A DNA stretch of 64,000 nucleotides from Heligmosomoides polygyrus polygyrus. Lineage: Eukaryota > Nematoda > Chromadorea > Rhabditida > Heligmosomidae. The DNA lies in assembly GCA_947396885.1 (NCBI GenBank), contig OX377202.1:77658643-77722642 (forward strand). The letters are read 5' to 3'. The notes beneath the pieces are model-generated. The model had not been told where the DNA came from and made no database searches. It worked only from the letters and a program-made list of their open reading frames with translations. Shown one piece after another: positions 33,201 to 47,731 of this stretch. Position 1 is the first letter of the stretch. Each line of letters begins with the position of its first letter. A program made the translations under genes and the position numbers.

Positions 33201-34700
33201 CAAAAACACTAGTCGCAGGAAACCGACCAAATAGTCCTCTAGAACACTGCGTCAGACCAAAGGACTGATGGAGGGTTCGTTTACTCTTCAGGAGTCAGTT
33301 AAGGTATCGCTTAAGTTTCCGTCTCGGTGTCGTGGGGGTGGGTCTTGTTCGGAAAACTCTCAGTCGAAGCAAACTAAATATCGAGTCGCAGGAAACCGAC
33401 CAAATAGTCCTCCAGAACACTGCGTCAGACCAAAGGACTGATGGAGGGTTCATTTACTCATCAGGAGTCGGTTAAGGTATCGCTTAAGTTTCCGTCTCGG
33501 TGTCGTGGGGGTGGGTCTTGTTCGGAAAACTCTCAGTCGAAGCAAACTAAATATCGAGTCGCAGGAAACCGACCAAATAGTCCTCTAGAACACTGCGTCA
33601 GACCAAAGGACTGATGGAGGGTTCGTTTACTCTTCAGGAGTCGGTTAAGGTATCGCTTAAGTTTCCGTCTCGGTGTCGTGGGGGTGGGTCTTGTTCGGAA
33701 AACTCTCAGTCGAAGCAAACAAAAACACTAGTCGCAGGAAACCGACCAAATAGTCCTCTAGAACACTGCGTCAGACCAAAGGACTGATGGAGGGTTCATT
33801 TACTCATCAGGAGTCGGTTAAGGTATCGCTTAAGTTTCCGTCTCGGTGTCGTGGGGGTGGGTCTTGTTCGGAAAACTCTCAGTCGAAGCAAACTAAATAT
33901 CGAGTCGCAGGAAACCGACCAAATAGTCCTCCAGAACACTGCGTCAGACCAAAGGACTGATGGAGGGTTCGTTTACTCTTCAGGAGTCGGTTAAGGTATC
34001 GCTTAAGTTTCCGTCTCGGTGTCGTGGGGGTGGGTCTTGTTCGGAAAACTCTCAGTCGAAGCAAACTAAATATCGAGTCGCAGGAAACCGACCAAATAGT
34101 CCTCCAGAACACTGCGTCAGACCAAAGGACTGATGGAGGGTTCGTTTACTCTTCAGGAGTCAGTTAAGGTATCGCTTAAGTTTCCGTCTCGGTGTCGTGG
34201 GGGTGGGTCTTGTTCGGAAAACTCTCAGTCGAAGCAAACAAAAACACTAGTTGCAGGAAACCGACCAAATAGTCCTCTAGAACACTGCGTCAGACCAAAG
34301 GACTGATGGAGGGTTCGTTTACTCTTCAGGAGTCGGTTAAGGTATCGCTTAAGTTTCCGTCTCGGTGTCGTGGGGGTGGGTCTTGTTCGGAAAACTCTCA
34401 GTCGAAGCAAACAAAAACACTAGTTGCAGGAAACCGACCAAATAGTCCTCTAGAACACTGCGTCAGACCAAAGGACTGATGGAGGGTTTGTTTACTCTTC
34501 AGGAGTCGGTTAAGGTATCGCTTAAGTTTCCGTCTCGGTGTCGTTGGGGTGGGTCTTGTTCGGAAAACTCTCAGTCAAAGCAAACAAAAACACTAGTCGC
34601 AGGAAACCGACCAAATAGTCCTCTAGAACACTGCGTCAGACCAAAGGACTGATGGAGGGTTCGTTTACTCTTCAGGAGTCAGTTAAGGTATCGCTTAAGT
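30300..34700 (+). repeat. eight-monomer higher-order repeat (1,384 bp)
   Basis: The marker CAGTCAAAGC (normally CAGTCGAAGC) recurs at 30420, 31804, 33188 and 34572, each step exactly 1,384 bp = 8 x 173. The order of monomer types between markers is the same. To the right the step changes to 11, 6, 11, 4, 9, 8, 11, 4 and 7 monomers. Confidence 0.88.
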
Positions 34701-37700
34701 TTCCGTCTCGGTGTCGTGGGGGTGGGTCTTGTTCGGAAAACTCTCAGTCGAAGCAAACTAAATATCGAGTCGCAGGAAACCGACCAAATAGTCCTCCAGA
34801 ACACTGCGTCAGACCAAAGGACTGATGGAGGGTTCATTTACTCATCAGGAGTCGGTTAAGGTATCGCTTAAGTTTCCGTCTCGGTGTCGTGGGGGTGGGT
34901 CTTGTTCGGAAAACTCTCAGTCGAAGCAAACTAAATATCGAGTCGCAGGAAACCGACCAAATAGTCCTCCAGAACACTGCGTCAGACCAAAGGACTGATG
35001 GAGGGTTCGTTTACTCTTCAGGAGTCGGTTAAGGTATCGCTTAAGTTTCCGTCTCGGTGTCGTGGGGGTGGGTCTTGTTCGGAAAACTCTCAGTCGAAGC
35101 AAACAAAAACACTAGTCGCAGGAAACCGACCAAATAGTCCTCTAGAACACTGCGTCAGACCAAAGGACTGATGGAGGGTTCATTTACTCATCAGGAGTCG
35201 GTTAAGGTATCGCTTAAGTTTCCGTCTCGGTGTCGTGGGGGTGGGTCTTGTTCGGAAAACTCTCAGTCGAAGCAAACTAAATATCGAGTCGCAGGAAACC
35301 GACCAAATAGTCCTCCAGAACACTGCGTCAGACCAAAGGACTGATGGAGGGTTCGTTTACTCTTCAGGAGTCGGTTAAGGTATCGCTTAAGTTTCCGTCT
35401 CGGTGTCGTGGGGGTGGGTCTTGTTCGGAAAACTCTCAGTCGAAGCAAACTAAATATCGAGTCGCAGGAAACCGACCAAATAGTCCTCCAGAACACTGCG
35501 TCAGACCAAAGGACTGATGGAGGGTTCGTTTACTCTTCAGGAGTCAGTTAAGGTATCGCTTAAGTTTCCGTCTCGGTGTCGTGGGGGTGGGTCTTGTTCG
35601 GAAAACTCTCAGTCGAAGCAAACTAAATATCGAGTCGCAGGAAACCGACCAAATAGTCCTCCAGAACACTGCGTCAGACCAAAGGACTGATGGAGGGTTC
35701 GTTTACTCTTCAGGAGTCGGTTAAGGTATCGCTTAAGTTTCCGTCTCGGTGTCGTGGGGGTGGGTCTTGTTCGGAAAACTCTCAGTCGAAGCAAACTAAA
35801 TATCGAGTCGCAGGAAACCGACCAAATAGTCCTCTAGAACACTGCGTCAGACCAAAGGACTGATGGAGGGTTCATTTACTCATCAGGAGTCGGTTAAGGT
35901 ATCGCTTAAGTTTCCGTCTCGGTGTCGTGGGGGTGGGTCTTGTTCGGAAAACTCTCAGTCGAAGCAAACTAAATATCGAGTCGCAGGAAACCGACCAAAT
36001 AGTCCTCCAGAACACTGCGTCAGACCAAAGGACTGATGGAGGGTTCGTTTACTCTTCAGGAGTCAGTTAAGGTATCGCTTAAGTTTCCGTCTCGGTGTCG
36101 TGGGGGTGGGTCTTGTTCGGAAAACTCTCAGTCGAAGCAAACTAAATATCGAGTCGCAGGAAACCGACCAAATAGTCCTCCAGAACACTGCGTCAGACCA
36201 AAGGACTGATGGAGGGTTCGTTTACTCTTCAGGAGTCGGTTAAGGTATCGCTTAAGTTTCCGTCTCGGTGTCGTGGGGGTGGGTCTTGTTCGGAAAACTC
36301 TCAGTCGAAGCAAACAAAAACACTAGTTGCAGGAAACCGACCAAATAGTCCTCTAGAACACTGCGTCAGACCAAAGGACTGATGGAGGGTTTGTTTACTC
36401 TTCAGGAGTCGGTTAAGGTATCGCTTAAGTTTCCGTCTCGGTGTCGTTGGGGTGGGTCTTGTTCGGAAAACTCTCAGTCAAAGCAAACAAAAACACTAGT
36501 CGCAGGAAACCGACCAAATAGTCCTCTAGAACACTGCGTCAGACCAAAGGACTGATGGAGGGTTCGTTTACTCTTCAGGAGTCAGTTAAGGTATCGCTTA
36601 AGTTTCCGTCTCGGTGTCGTGGGGGTGGGTCTTGTTCGGAAAACTCTCAGTCGAAGCAAACTAAATATCGAGTCGCAGGAAACCGACCAAATAGTCCTCC
36701 AGAACACTGCGTCAGACCAAAGGACTGATGGAGGGTTCATTTACTCATCAGGAGTCGGTTAAGGTATCGCTTAAGTTTCCGTCTCGGTGTCGTGGGGGTG
36801 GGTCTTGTTCGGAAAACTCTCAGTCGAAGCAAACTAAATATCGAGTCGCAGGAAACCGACCAAATAGTCCTCCAGAACACTGCGTCAGACCAAAGGACTG
36901 ATGGAGGGTTCGTTTACTCTTCAGGAGTCGGTTAAGGTATCGCTTAAGTTTCCGTCTCGGTGTCGTGGGGGTGGGTCTTGTTCGGAAAACTCTCAGTCGA
37001 AGCAAACAAAAACACTAGTTGCAGGAAACCGACCAAATAGTCCTCTAGAACACTGCGTCAGACCAAAGAACTGATGGAGGGTTTGTTTACTCTTCAGGAG
37101 TCGGTTAAGGTATCGCTTAAGTTTCCGTCTCGGTGTCGTGGGGGTGGGTCTTGTTCGGAAAACTCTCAGTCGAAGCAAACAAAAACACTAGTTGCAGGAA
37201 ACCGACCAAATAGTCCTCTAGAACACTGCGTCAGACCAAAGGACTGATGGAGGGTTCGTTTACTCTTCAGGAGTCGGTTAAGGTATCGCTTAAGTTTCCG
37301 TCTCGGTGTCGTGGGGGTGGGTCTTGTTCGGAAAACTCTCAGTCGAAGCAAACAAAAACACTAGTTGCAGGAAACCGACCAAATAGTCCTCTAGAACACT
37401 GCGTCAGACCAAAGGACTGATGGAGGGTTTGTTTACTCTTCAGGAGTCGGTTAAGGTATCGCTTAAGTTTCCGTCTCGGTGTCGTTGGGGTGGGTCTTGT
37501 TCGGAAAACTCTCAGTCAAAGCAAACAAAAACACTAGTCGCAGGAAACCGACCAAATAGTCCTCTAGAACACTGCGTCAGACCAAAGGACTGATGGAGGG
37601 TTCGTTTACTCTTCAGGAGTCAGTTAAGGTATCGCTTAAGTTTCCGTCTCGGTGTCGTGGGGGTGGGTCTTGTTCGGAAAACTCTCAGTCGAAGCAAACT

Positions 37701-39415
37701 AAATATCGAGTCGCAGGAAACCGACCAAATAGTCCTCCAGAACACTGCGTCAGACCAAAGGACTGATGGAGGGTTCATTTACTCATCAGGAGTCGGTTAA
37801 GGTATCGCTTAAGTTTCCGTCTCGGTGTCGTGGGGGTGGGTCTTGTTCGGAAAACTCTCAGTCGAAGCAAACTAAATATCGAGTCGCAGGAAACCGACCA
37901 AATAGTCCTCCAGAACACTGCGTCAGACCAAAGGACTGATGGAGGGTTCGTTTACTCTTCAGGAGTCGGTTAAGGTATCGCTTAAGTTTCCGTCTCGGTG
38001 TCGTGGGGGTGGGTCTTGTTCGGAAAACTCTCAGTCGAAGCAAACAAAAACACTAGTCGCAGGAAACCGACCAAATAGTCCTCTAGAACACTGCGTCAGA
38101 CCAAAGGACTGATGGAGGGTTCATTTACTCATCAGGAGTCGGTTAAGGTATCGCTTAAGTTTCCGTCTCGGTGTCGTGGGGGTGGGTCTTGTTCGGAAAA
38201 CTCTCAGTCGAAGCAAACTAAATATCGAGTCGCAGGAAACCGACCAAATAGTCCTCCAGAACACTGCGTCAGACCAAAGGACTGATGGAGGGTTCGTTTA
38301 CTCTTCAGGAGTCGGTTAAGGTATCGCTTAAGTTTCCGTCTCGGTGTCGTGGGGGTGGGTCTTGTTCGGAAAACTCTCAGTCGAAGCAAACTAAATATCG
38401 AGTCGCAGGAAACCGACCAAATAGTCCTCCAGAACACTGCGTCAGACCAAAGGACTGATGGAGGGTTCGTTTACTCTTCAGGAGTCAGTTAAGGTATCGC
38501 TTAAGTTTCCGTCTCGGTGTCGTGGGGGTGGGTCTTGTTCGGAAAACTCTCAGTCGAAGCAAACTAAATATCGAGTCGCAGGAAACCGACCAAATAGTCC
38601 TCCAGAACACTGCGTCAGACCAAAGGACTGATGGAGGGTTCGTTTACTCTTCAGGAGTCGGTTAAGGTATCGCTTAAGTTTCCGTCTCGGTGTCGTGGGG
38701 GTGGGTCTTGTTCGGAAAACTCTCAGTCGAAGCAAACTAAATATCGAGTCGCAGGAAACCGACCAAATAGTCCTCTAGAACACTGCGTCAGACCAAAGGA
38801 CTGATGGAGGGTTCATTTACTCATCAGGAGTCGGTTAAGGTATCGCTTAAGTTTCCGTCTCGGTGTCGTGGGGGTGGGTCTTGTTCGGAAAACTCTCAGT
38901 CGAAGCAAACTAAATATCGAGTCGCAGGAAACCGACCAAATAGTCCTCCAGAACACTGCGTCAGACCAAAGGACTGATGGAGGGTTCGTTTACTCTTCAG
39001 GAGTCAGTTAAGGTATCGCTTAAGTTTCCGTCTCGGTGTCGTGGGGGTGGGTCTTGTTCGGAAAACTCTCAGTCGAAGCAAACTAAATATCGAGTCGCAG
39101 GAAACCGACCAAATAGTCCTCCAGAACACTGCGTCAGACCAAAGGACTGATGGAGGGTTCGTTTACTCTTCAGGAGTCGGTTAAGGTATCGCTTAAGTTT
39201 CCGTCTCGGTGTCGTGGGGGTGGGTCTTGTTCGGAAAACTCTCAGTCGAAGCAAACAAAAACACTAGTTGCAGGAAACCGACCAAATAGTCCTCTAGAAC
39301 ACTGCGTCAGACCAAAGGACTGATGGAGGGTTTGTTTACTCTTCAGGAGTCGGTTAAGGTATCGCTTAAGTTTCCGTCTCGGTGTCGTTGGGGTGGGTCT
39401 TGTTCGGAAAACTCT

Positions 39416-42400
39416 CAGTCAAAGCAAACAAAAACACTAGTCGCAGGAAACCGACCAAATAGTCCTCTAGAACACTGCGTCAGACCAAAGGACTGATGGA
39501 GGGTTCGTTTACTCTTCAGGAGTCAGTTAAGGTATCGCTTAAGTTTCCGTCTCGGTGTCGTGGGGGTGGGTCTTGTTCGGAAAACTCTCAGTCGAAGCAA
39601 ACTAAATATCGAGTCGCAGGAAACCGACCAAATAGTCCTCCAGAACACTGCGTCAGACCAAAGGACTGATGGAGGGTTCATTTACTCATCAGGAGTCGGT
39701 TAAGGTATCGCTTAAGTTTCCGTCTCGGTGTCGTGGGGGTGGGTCTTGTTCGGAAAACTCTCAGTCGAAGCAAACTAAATATCGAGTCGCAGGAAACCGA
39801 CCAAATAGTCCTCCAGAACACTGCGTCAGACCAAAGGACTGATGGAGGGTTCGTTTACTCTTCAGGAGTCGGTTAAGGTATCGCTTAAGTTTCCGTCTCG
39901 GTGTCGTGGGGGTGGGTCTTGTTCGGAAAACTCTCAGTCGAAGCAAACAAAAACACTAGTTGCAGGAAACCGACCAAATAGTCCTCTAGAACACTGCGTC
40001 AGACCAAAGAACTGATGGAGGGTTTGTTTACTCTTCAGGAGTCGGTTAAGGTATCGCTTAAGTTTCCGTCTCGGTGTCGTTGGGGTGGGTCTTGTTCGGA
40101 AAACTCTCAGTCAAAGCAAACAAAAACACTAGTCGCAGGAAACCGACCAAATAGTCCTCTAGAACACTGCGTCAGACCAAAGGACTGATGGAGGGTTCGT
40201 TTACTCTTCAGGAGTCGGTTAAGGTATCGCTTAAGTTTCCGTCTCGGTGTCGTGGGGGTGGGTCTTGTTCGGAAAACTCTCAGTCGAAGCAAACTAAATA
40301 TCGAGTCGCAGGAAACCAACCAAATAGTCCTCCAGAACACTGCGTCAGACCAAAGGACTGATGAAGTGTTCGTTTACTCTTCAGGAGTCGGTTAAGGTAT
40401 CGCTTAAGTTTCCGTCTCGGTGTCGTGGGGGTGGGTCTTGTTCGGAAAACTCTCAGTCGAAGCAAACAAATACACTAGTCGCAGGAAACCGACCAAATAG
40501 TCCTCTAGAACACTGCGTCAGACCAAAGGACTGATGGAGGGTTCATTTACTCTTCAGGAGTCGGTTAAGGTATCGCTTAAGTTTCCGTCTCGGTGTCGTG
40601 GGGGTGGGTCTTGTTCGGAAAACTCTCAGTCGAAGCAAACTAAATATCGAGTCGCAGGAAACCGACCAAATAGTCCTCCAGAACACTGCGTCAGACCAAA
40701 GGACTGATGGAGGGTTCGTTTACTCTTCAGGAGTCGGTTAAGGTATCGCTTAAGTTTCCGTCTCGGTGTCGTGGGGGTGGGTCTTGTTCAGAAAACTCTC
40801 AGTCGAAGCAAACTAAATATCGAGTCGCAGGAAACCGACCAAATAGTCCTCCAGAACACTGCGTCAGACCAAAGGACTGATGGAGTGTTCGTTTACTCTT
40901 CAGGAGTCGGTTAAGGTATCGCTTAAGTTTCCGTCTCGGTGTCGTGGGGGTGGGTCTTGTTCGGAAAACTCTCAGTCGAAGCAAACAAAAACACTAGTCG
41001 CAGGAAACCGACCAAATAGTCCTCTAGAACACTGCGTCAGACCAAAGGACTGATGGAGGGTTCGTTTACTCTTCAGGAGTCAGTTAAGGTATCGCTTAAG
41101 TTTCCGTCTCGGTGTCGTGGGGGTGGGTCTTGTTCGGAAAACTCTCAGTCGAAGCAAACTAAATATCGAGTCGCAGGAAACCGACCAAATAGTCCTCCAG
41201 AACACTGCGTCAGACCAAAGGACTGATGGAGAGTTCATTTACTCATCAGGAGTCGGTTAAGGTATCGCTTAAGTTTCCGTCTCGGTGTCGTGGGGGTGGG
41301 TCTTGTTCGGAAAACTCTCAGTCGAAGCAAACTAAATATCGAGTCGCAGGAAACCGACCAAATAGTCCTCCAGAACACTGCGTCAGACCAAAGGACTGAT
41401 GGAGGGTTCGTTTACTCTTCAGGAGTCGGTTAAGGTATCGCTTAAGTTTCCGTCTCGGTGTCGTGGGGGTGGGTCTTGTTCGGAAAACTCTCAGTCGAAG
41501 CAAACAAAAACACTAGTCGCAGGAAACCGACCAAATAGTCCTCTAGAACACTGCGTCAGACCAAAGGACTGATGGAGGGTTCGTTTACTCTTCAGGAGTC
41601 GGTTAAGGTATCGCTTAAGTTTCCGTCTCGGTGTCGTTGGGGTGGGTCTTGTTCGGAAAACTCTCAGTCAAAGCAAACAAAAACACTAGTCGCAGGAAAC
41701 CGACCAAATAGTCCTCTAGAACACTGCGTCAGACCAAAGGACTGATGGAGGGTTCGTTTACTCTTCAGGAGTCAGTTAAGGTATCGCTTAAGTTTCCGTC
41801 TCGGTGTCGTGGGGGTGGGTCTTGTTCGGAAAACTCTCAGTCGAAGCAAACTAAATATCGAGTCGCAGGAAACCGACCAAATAGTCCTCCAGAACACTGC
41901 GTCAGACCAAAGGACTGATGGAGGGTTCATTTACTCATCAGGAGTCGGTTAAGGTATCGCTTAAGTTCCCGTCTCGGTGTCGTGGGGGTGGGTCTTGTTC
42001 GGAAAACTCTCAGTCGAAGCAAACTAAATATCGAGTCGCAGGAAACCGACCAAATAGTCCTCCAGAACACTGCGTCAGACCAAAGGACTGATGGAGGGTT
42101 CGTTTACTCTTCAGGAGTCGGTTAAGGTATCGCTTAAGTTTCCGTCTCGGTGTCGTGGGGGTGGGTCTTGTTCGGAAAACTCTCAGTCGAAGCAAACAAA
42201 AACACTAGTCGCAGGAAACCGACCAAATAGTCCTCTAGAACACTGCGTCAGACCAAAGGACTGATGGAGGGTTCATTTACTCATCAGGAGTCGGTTAAGG
42301 TATCGCTTAAGTTTCCGTCTCGGTGTCGTGGGGGTGGGTCTTGTTCGGAAAACTCTCAGTCGAAGCAAACTAAATATCGAGTCGCAGGAAACCGACCAAA

Positions 42401-45400
42401 TAGTCCTCCAGAACACTGCGTCAGACCAAAGGACTGATGGAGGGTTCGTTTACTCTTCAGGAGTCGGTTAAGGTATCGCTTAAGTTTCCGTCTCGGTGTC
42501 GTGGGGGTGGGTCTTGTTCGGAAAACTCTCAGTCGAAGCAAACTAAATATCGAGTCGCAGGAAACCGACCAAATAGTCCTCCAGAACACTGCGTCAGACC
42601 AAAGGACTGATGGAGGGTTCGTTTACTCTTCAGGAGTCAGTTAAGGTATCGCTTAAGTTTCCGTCTCGGTGTCGTGGGGGTGGGTCTTGTTCGGAAAACT
42701 CTCAGTCGAAGCAAACAAAAACACTAGTTGCAGGAAACCGACCAAATAGTCCTCTAGAACACTGCGTCAGACCAAAGGACTGATGGAGGGTTCGTTTACT
42801 CTTCAGGAGTCGGTTAAGGTATCGCTTAAGTTTCCGTCTCGGTGTCGTGGGGGTGGGTCTTGTTCGGAAAACTCTCAGTCGAAGCAAACAAAAACACTAG
42901 TTGCAGGAAACCGACCAAATAGTCCTCTAGAACACTGCGTCAGACCAAAGGACTGATGGAGGGTTTGTTTACTCTTCAGGAGTCGGTTAAGGTATCGCTT
43001 AAGTTTCCGTCTCGGTGTCGTTGGGGTGGGTCTTGTTCGGAAAACTCTCAGTCAAAGCAAACAAAAACACTAGTCGCAGGAAACCGACCAAATAGTCCTC
43101 TAGAACACTGCGTCAGACCAAAGGACTGATGGAGGGTTCGTTTACTCTTCAGGAGTCAGTTAAGGTATCGCTTAAGTTTCCGTCTCGGTGTCGTGGGGGT
43201 GGGTCTTGTTCGGAAAACTCTCAGTCGAAGCAAACTAAATATCGAGTCGCAGGAAACCGACCAAATAGTCCTCCAGAACACTGCGTCAGACCAAAGGACT
43301 GATGGAGGGTTCATTTACTCATCAGGAGTCGGTTAAGGTATCGCTTAAGTTTCCGTCTCGGTGTCGTGGGGGTGGGTCTTGTTCGGAAAACTCTCAGTCG
43401 AAGCAAACTAAATATCGAGTCGCAGGAAACCGACCAAATAGTCCTCCAGAACACTGCGTCAGACCAAAGGACTGATGGAGGGTTCGTTTACTCTTCAGGA
43501 GTCGGTTAAGGTATCGCTTAAGTTTCCGTCTCGGTGTCGTGGGGGTGGGTCTTGTTCGGAAAACTCTCAGTCGAAGCAAACAAAAACACTAGTCGCAGGA
43601 AACCGACCAAATAGTCCTCTAGAACACTGCGTCAGACCAAAGGACTGATGGAGGGTTCATTTACTCATCAGGAGTCGGTTAAGGTATCGCTTAAGTTTCC
43701 GTCTCGGTGTCGTGGGGGTGGGTCTTGTTCGGAAAACTCTCAGTCGAAGCAAACTAAATATCGAGTCGCAGGAAACCGACCAAATAGTCCTCCAGAACAC
43801 TGCGTCAGACCAAAGGACTGATGGAGGGTTCGTTTACTCTTCAGGAGTCGGTTAAGGTATCGCTTAAGTTTCCGTCTCGGTGTCGTGGGGGTGGGTCTTG
43901 TTCGGAAAACTCTCAGTCGAAGCAAACTAAATATCGAGTCGCAGGAAACCGACCAAATAGTCCTCCAGAACACTGCGTCAGACCAAAGGACTGATGGAGG
44001 GTTCGTTTACTCTTCAGGAGTCAGTTAAGGTATCGCTTAAGTTTCCGTCTCGGTGTCGTGGGGGTGGGTCTTGTTCGGAAAACTCTCAGTCGAAGCAAAC
44101 TAAATATCGAGTCGCAGGAAACCGACCAAATAGTCCTCCAGAACACTGCGTCAGACCAAAGGACTGATGGAGGGTTCGTTTACTCTTCAGGAGTCGGTTA
44201 AGGTATCGCTTAAGTTTCCGTCTCGGTGTCGTGGGGGTGGGTCTTGTTCGGAAAACTCTCAGTCGAAGCAAACTAAATATCGAGTCGCAGGAAACCGACC
44301 AAATAGTCCTCTAGAACACTGCGTCAGACCAAAGGACTGATGGAGGGTTCATTTACTCATCAGGAGTCGGTTAAGGTATCGCTTAAGTTTCCGTCTCGGT
44401 GTCGTGGGGGTGGGTCTTGTTCGGAAAACTCTCAGTCGAAGCAAACTAAATATCGAGTCGCAGGAAACCGACCAAATAGTCCTCCAGAACACTGCGTCAG
44501 ACCAAAGGACTGATGGAGGGTTCGTTTACTCTTCAGGAGTCAGTTAAGGTATCGCTTAAGTTTCCGTCTCGGTGTCGTGGGGGTGGGTCTTGTTCGGAAA
44601 ACTCTCAGTCGAAGCAAACTAAATATCGAGTCGCAGGAAACCGACCAAATAGTCCTCCAGAACACTGCGTCAGACCAAAGGACTGATGGAGGGTTCGTTT
44701 ACTCTTCAGGAGTCGGTTAAGGTATCGCTTAAGTTTCCGTCTCGGTGTCGTGGGGGTGGGTCTTGTTCGGAAAACTCTCAGTCGAAGCAAACAAAAACAC
44801 TAGTTGCAGGAAACCGACCAAATAGTCCTCTAGAACACTGCGTCAGACCAAAGGACTGATGGAGGGTTTGTTTACTCTTCAGGAGTCGGTTAAGGTATCG
44901 CTTAAGTTTCCGTCTCGGTGTCGTTGGGGTGGGTCTTGTTCGGAAAACTCTCAGTCAAAGCAAACAAAAACACTAGTCGCAGGAAACCGACCAAATAGTC
45001 CTCTAGAACACTGCGTCAGACCAAAAGACTGATGGAGGGTTCGTTTACTCTTCAGGAGTCAGTTAAGGTATCGCTTAAGTTTCCGTCTCGGTGTCGTGGG
45101 GGTGGGTCTTGTTCGGAAAACTCTCAGTCGAAGCAAACTAAATATCGAGTCGCAGGAAACCGACCAAATAGTCCTCCAGAACACTGCGTCAGACCAAAGG
45201 ACTGATGGAGGGTTCATTTACTCATCAGGAGTCGGTTAAGGTATCGCTTAAGTTTCCGTCTCGGTGTCGTGGGGGGGGGTCTTGTTCGGAAAACTCTCAG
45301 TCGAAGCAAACTAAATATCGAGTCGCAGGAAACCGACCAAATAGTCCTCCAGAACACTGCGTCAGACCAAAGGACTGATGGAGGGTTCGTTTACTCTTCA

Positions 45401-47731
45401 GGAGTCGGTTAAGGTATCGCTTAAGTTTCCGTCTCGGTGTCGTGGGGGTGGGTCTTGTTCGGAAAACTCTCAGTCGAAGCAAACAAAAACACTAGTTGCA
45501 GGAAACCGACCAAATAGTCCTCTAGAACACTGCGTCAGACCAAAGAACTGATGGAGGGTTTGTTTACTCTTCAGGAGTCGGTTAAGGTATCGCTTAAGTT
45601 TCCGTCTCGGTGTCGTTGGGGTGGGTCTTGTTCGGAAAACTCTCAGTCAAAGCAAACAAAAACACTAGTCGCAGGAAACCGACCAAATAGTCCTCTAGAA
45701 CACTGCGTCAGACCAAAGGACTGATGGAGGGTTCGTTTACTCTTCAGGAGTCGGTTAAGGTATCGCTTAAGTTTCCGTCTCGGTGTCGTGGGGGTGGGTC
45801 TTGTTCGGAAAACTCTCAGTCGAAGCAAACTAAATATCGAGTCGCAGGAAACCGACCAAATAGTCCTCCAGAACACTGCGTCAGACCAAAGGACTGATGG
45901 AGGGTTCGTTTACTCTTCAGGAGTCGGTTAAGGTATCGCTTAAGTTTCCGTCTCGGTGTCGTGGGGGTGGGTCTTGTTCAGAAAACTCTCAGTCGAAGCA
46001 AACTAAATATCGAGTCGCAGGAAACCGACCAAATAGTCCTCCAGAACACTGCGTCAGACCAAAGGACTGATGGAGTGTTCGTTTACTCTTCAGGAGTCGG
46101 TTAAGGTATCGCTTAAGTTTCCGTCTCGGTGTCGTGGGGGTGGGTCTTGTTCGGAAAACTCTCAGTCGAAGCAAACAAAAACACTAGTCGCAGGAAACCG
46201 ACCAAATAGTCCTCTAGAACACTGCGTCAGACCAAAGGACTGATGGAGGGTTCGTTTACTCTTCAGGAGTCAGTTAAGGTATCGCTTAAGTTTCCGTCTC
46301 GGTGTCGTGGGGGTGGGTCTTGTTCGGAAAACTCTCAGTCGAAGCAAACTAAATATCGAGTCGCAGGAAACCGACCAAATAGTCCTCCAGAACACTGCGT
46401 CAGACCAAAGGACTGATGGAGAGTTCATTTACTCATCAGGAGTCGGTTAAGGTATCGCTTAAGTTTCCGTCTCGGTGTCGTGGGGGTGGGTCTTGTTCGG
46501 AAAACTCTCAGTCGAAGCAAACTAAATATCGAGTCGCAGGAAACCGACCAAATAGTCCTCCAGAACACTGCGTCAGACCAAAGGACTGATGGAGGGTTCG
46601 TTTACTCTTCAGGAGTCGGTTAAGGTATCGCTTAAGTTTCCGTCTCGGTGTCGTGGGGGTGGGTCTTGTTCGGAAAACTCTCAGTCGAAGCAAACAAAAA
46701 CACTAGTCGCAGGAAACCGACCAAATAGTCCTCTAGAACACTGCGTCAGACCAAAGGACTGATGGAGGGTTCGTTTACTCTTCAGGAGTCGGTTAAGGTA
46801 TCGCTTAAGTTTCCGTCTCGGTGTCGTTGGGGTGGGTCTTGTTCGGAAAACTCTCAGTCAAAGCAAACAAAAACACTAGTCGCAGGAAACCGACCAAATA
46901 GTCCTCTAGAACACTGCGTCAGACCAAAGGACTGATGGAGGGTTCGTTTACTCTTCAGGAGTCAGTTAAGGTATCGCTTAAGTTTCCGTCTCGGTGTCGT
47001 GGGGGTGGGTCTTGTTCGGAAAACTCTCAGTCGAAGCAAACTAAATATCGAGTCGCAGGAAACCGACCAAATAGTCCTCCAGAACACTGCGTCAGACCAA
47101 AGGACTGATGGAGGGTTCATTTACTCATCAGGAGTCGGTTAAGGTATCGCTTAAGTTCCCGTCTCGGTGTCGTGGGGGTGGGTCTTGTTCGGAAAACTCT
47201 CAGTCGAAGCAAACTAAATATCGAGTCGCAGGAAACCGACCAAATAGTCCTCCAGAACACTGCGTCAGACCAAAGGACTGATGGAGGGTTCGTTTACTCT
47301 TCAGGAGTCGGTTAAGGTATCGCTTAAGTTTCCGTCTCGGTGTCGTGGGGGTGGGTCTTGTTCGGAAAACTCTCAGTCGAAGCAAACAAAAACACTAGTC
47401 GCAGGAAACCGACCAAATAGTCCTCTAGAACACTGCGTCAGACCAAAGGACTGATGGAGGGTTCATTTACTCATCAGGAGTCGGTTAAGGTATCGCTTAA
47501 GTTTCCGTCTCGGTGTCGTGGGGGTGGGTCTTGTTCGGAAAACTCTCAGTCGAAGCAAACTAAATATCGAGTCGCAGGAAACCGACCAAATAGTCCTCCA
47601 GAACACTGCGTCAGACCAAAGGACTGATGGAGGGTTCGTTTACTCTTCAGGAGTCGGTTAAGGTATCGCTTAAGTTTCCGTCTCGGTGTCGTGGGGGTGG
47701 GTCTTGTTCGGAAAACTCTCAGTCGAAGCAA
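39416..47731 (+). repeat. large internal duplication (5,190/5,536 bp offset)
   Basis: The rare substitution TTAAGTTCCC (normally TTAAGTTTCC) occurs at 41961 and 47151, exactly 5,190 bp = 30 x 173 apart, and CAGTCAAAGC markers at 41665 and 46855 share the offset. Markers further left (39416 to 44952, 40108 to 45644) are offset by 5,536 bp = 32 x 173, so one copy has gained or lost two monomers. Confidence 0.8.
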
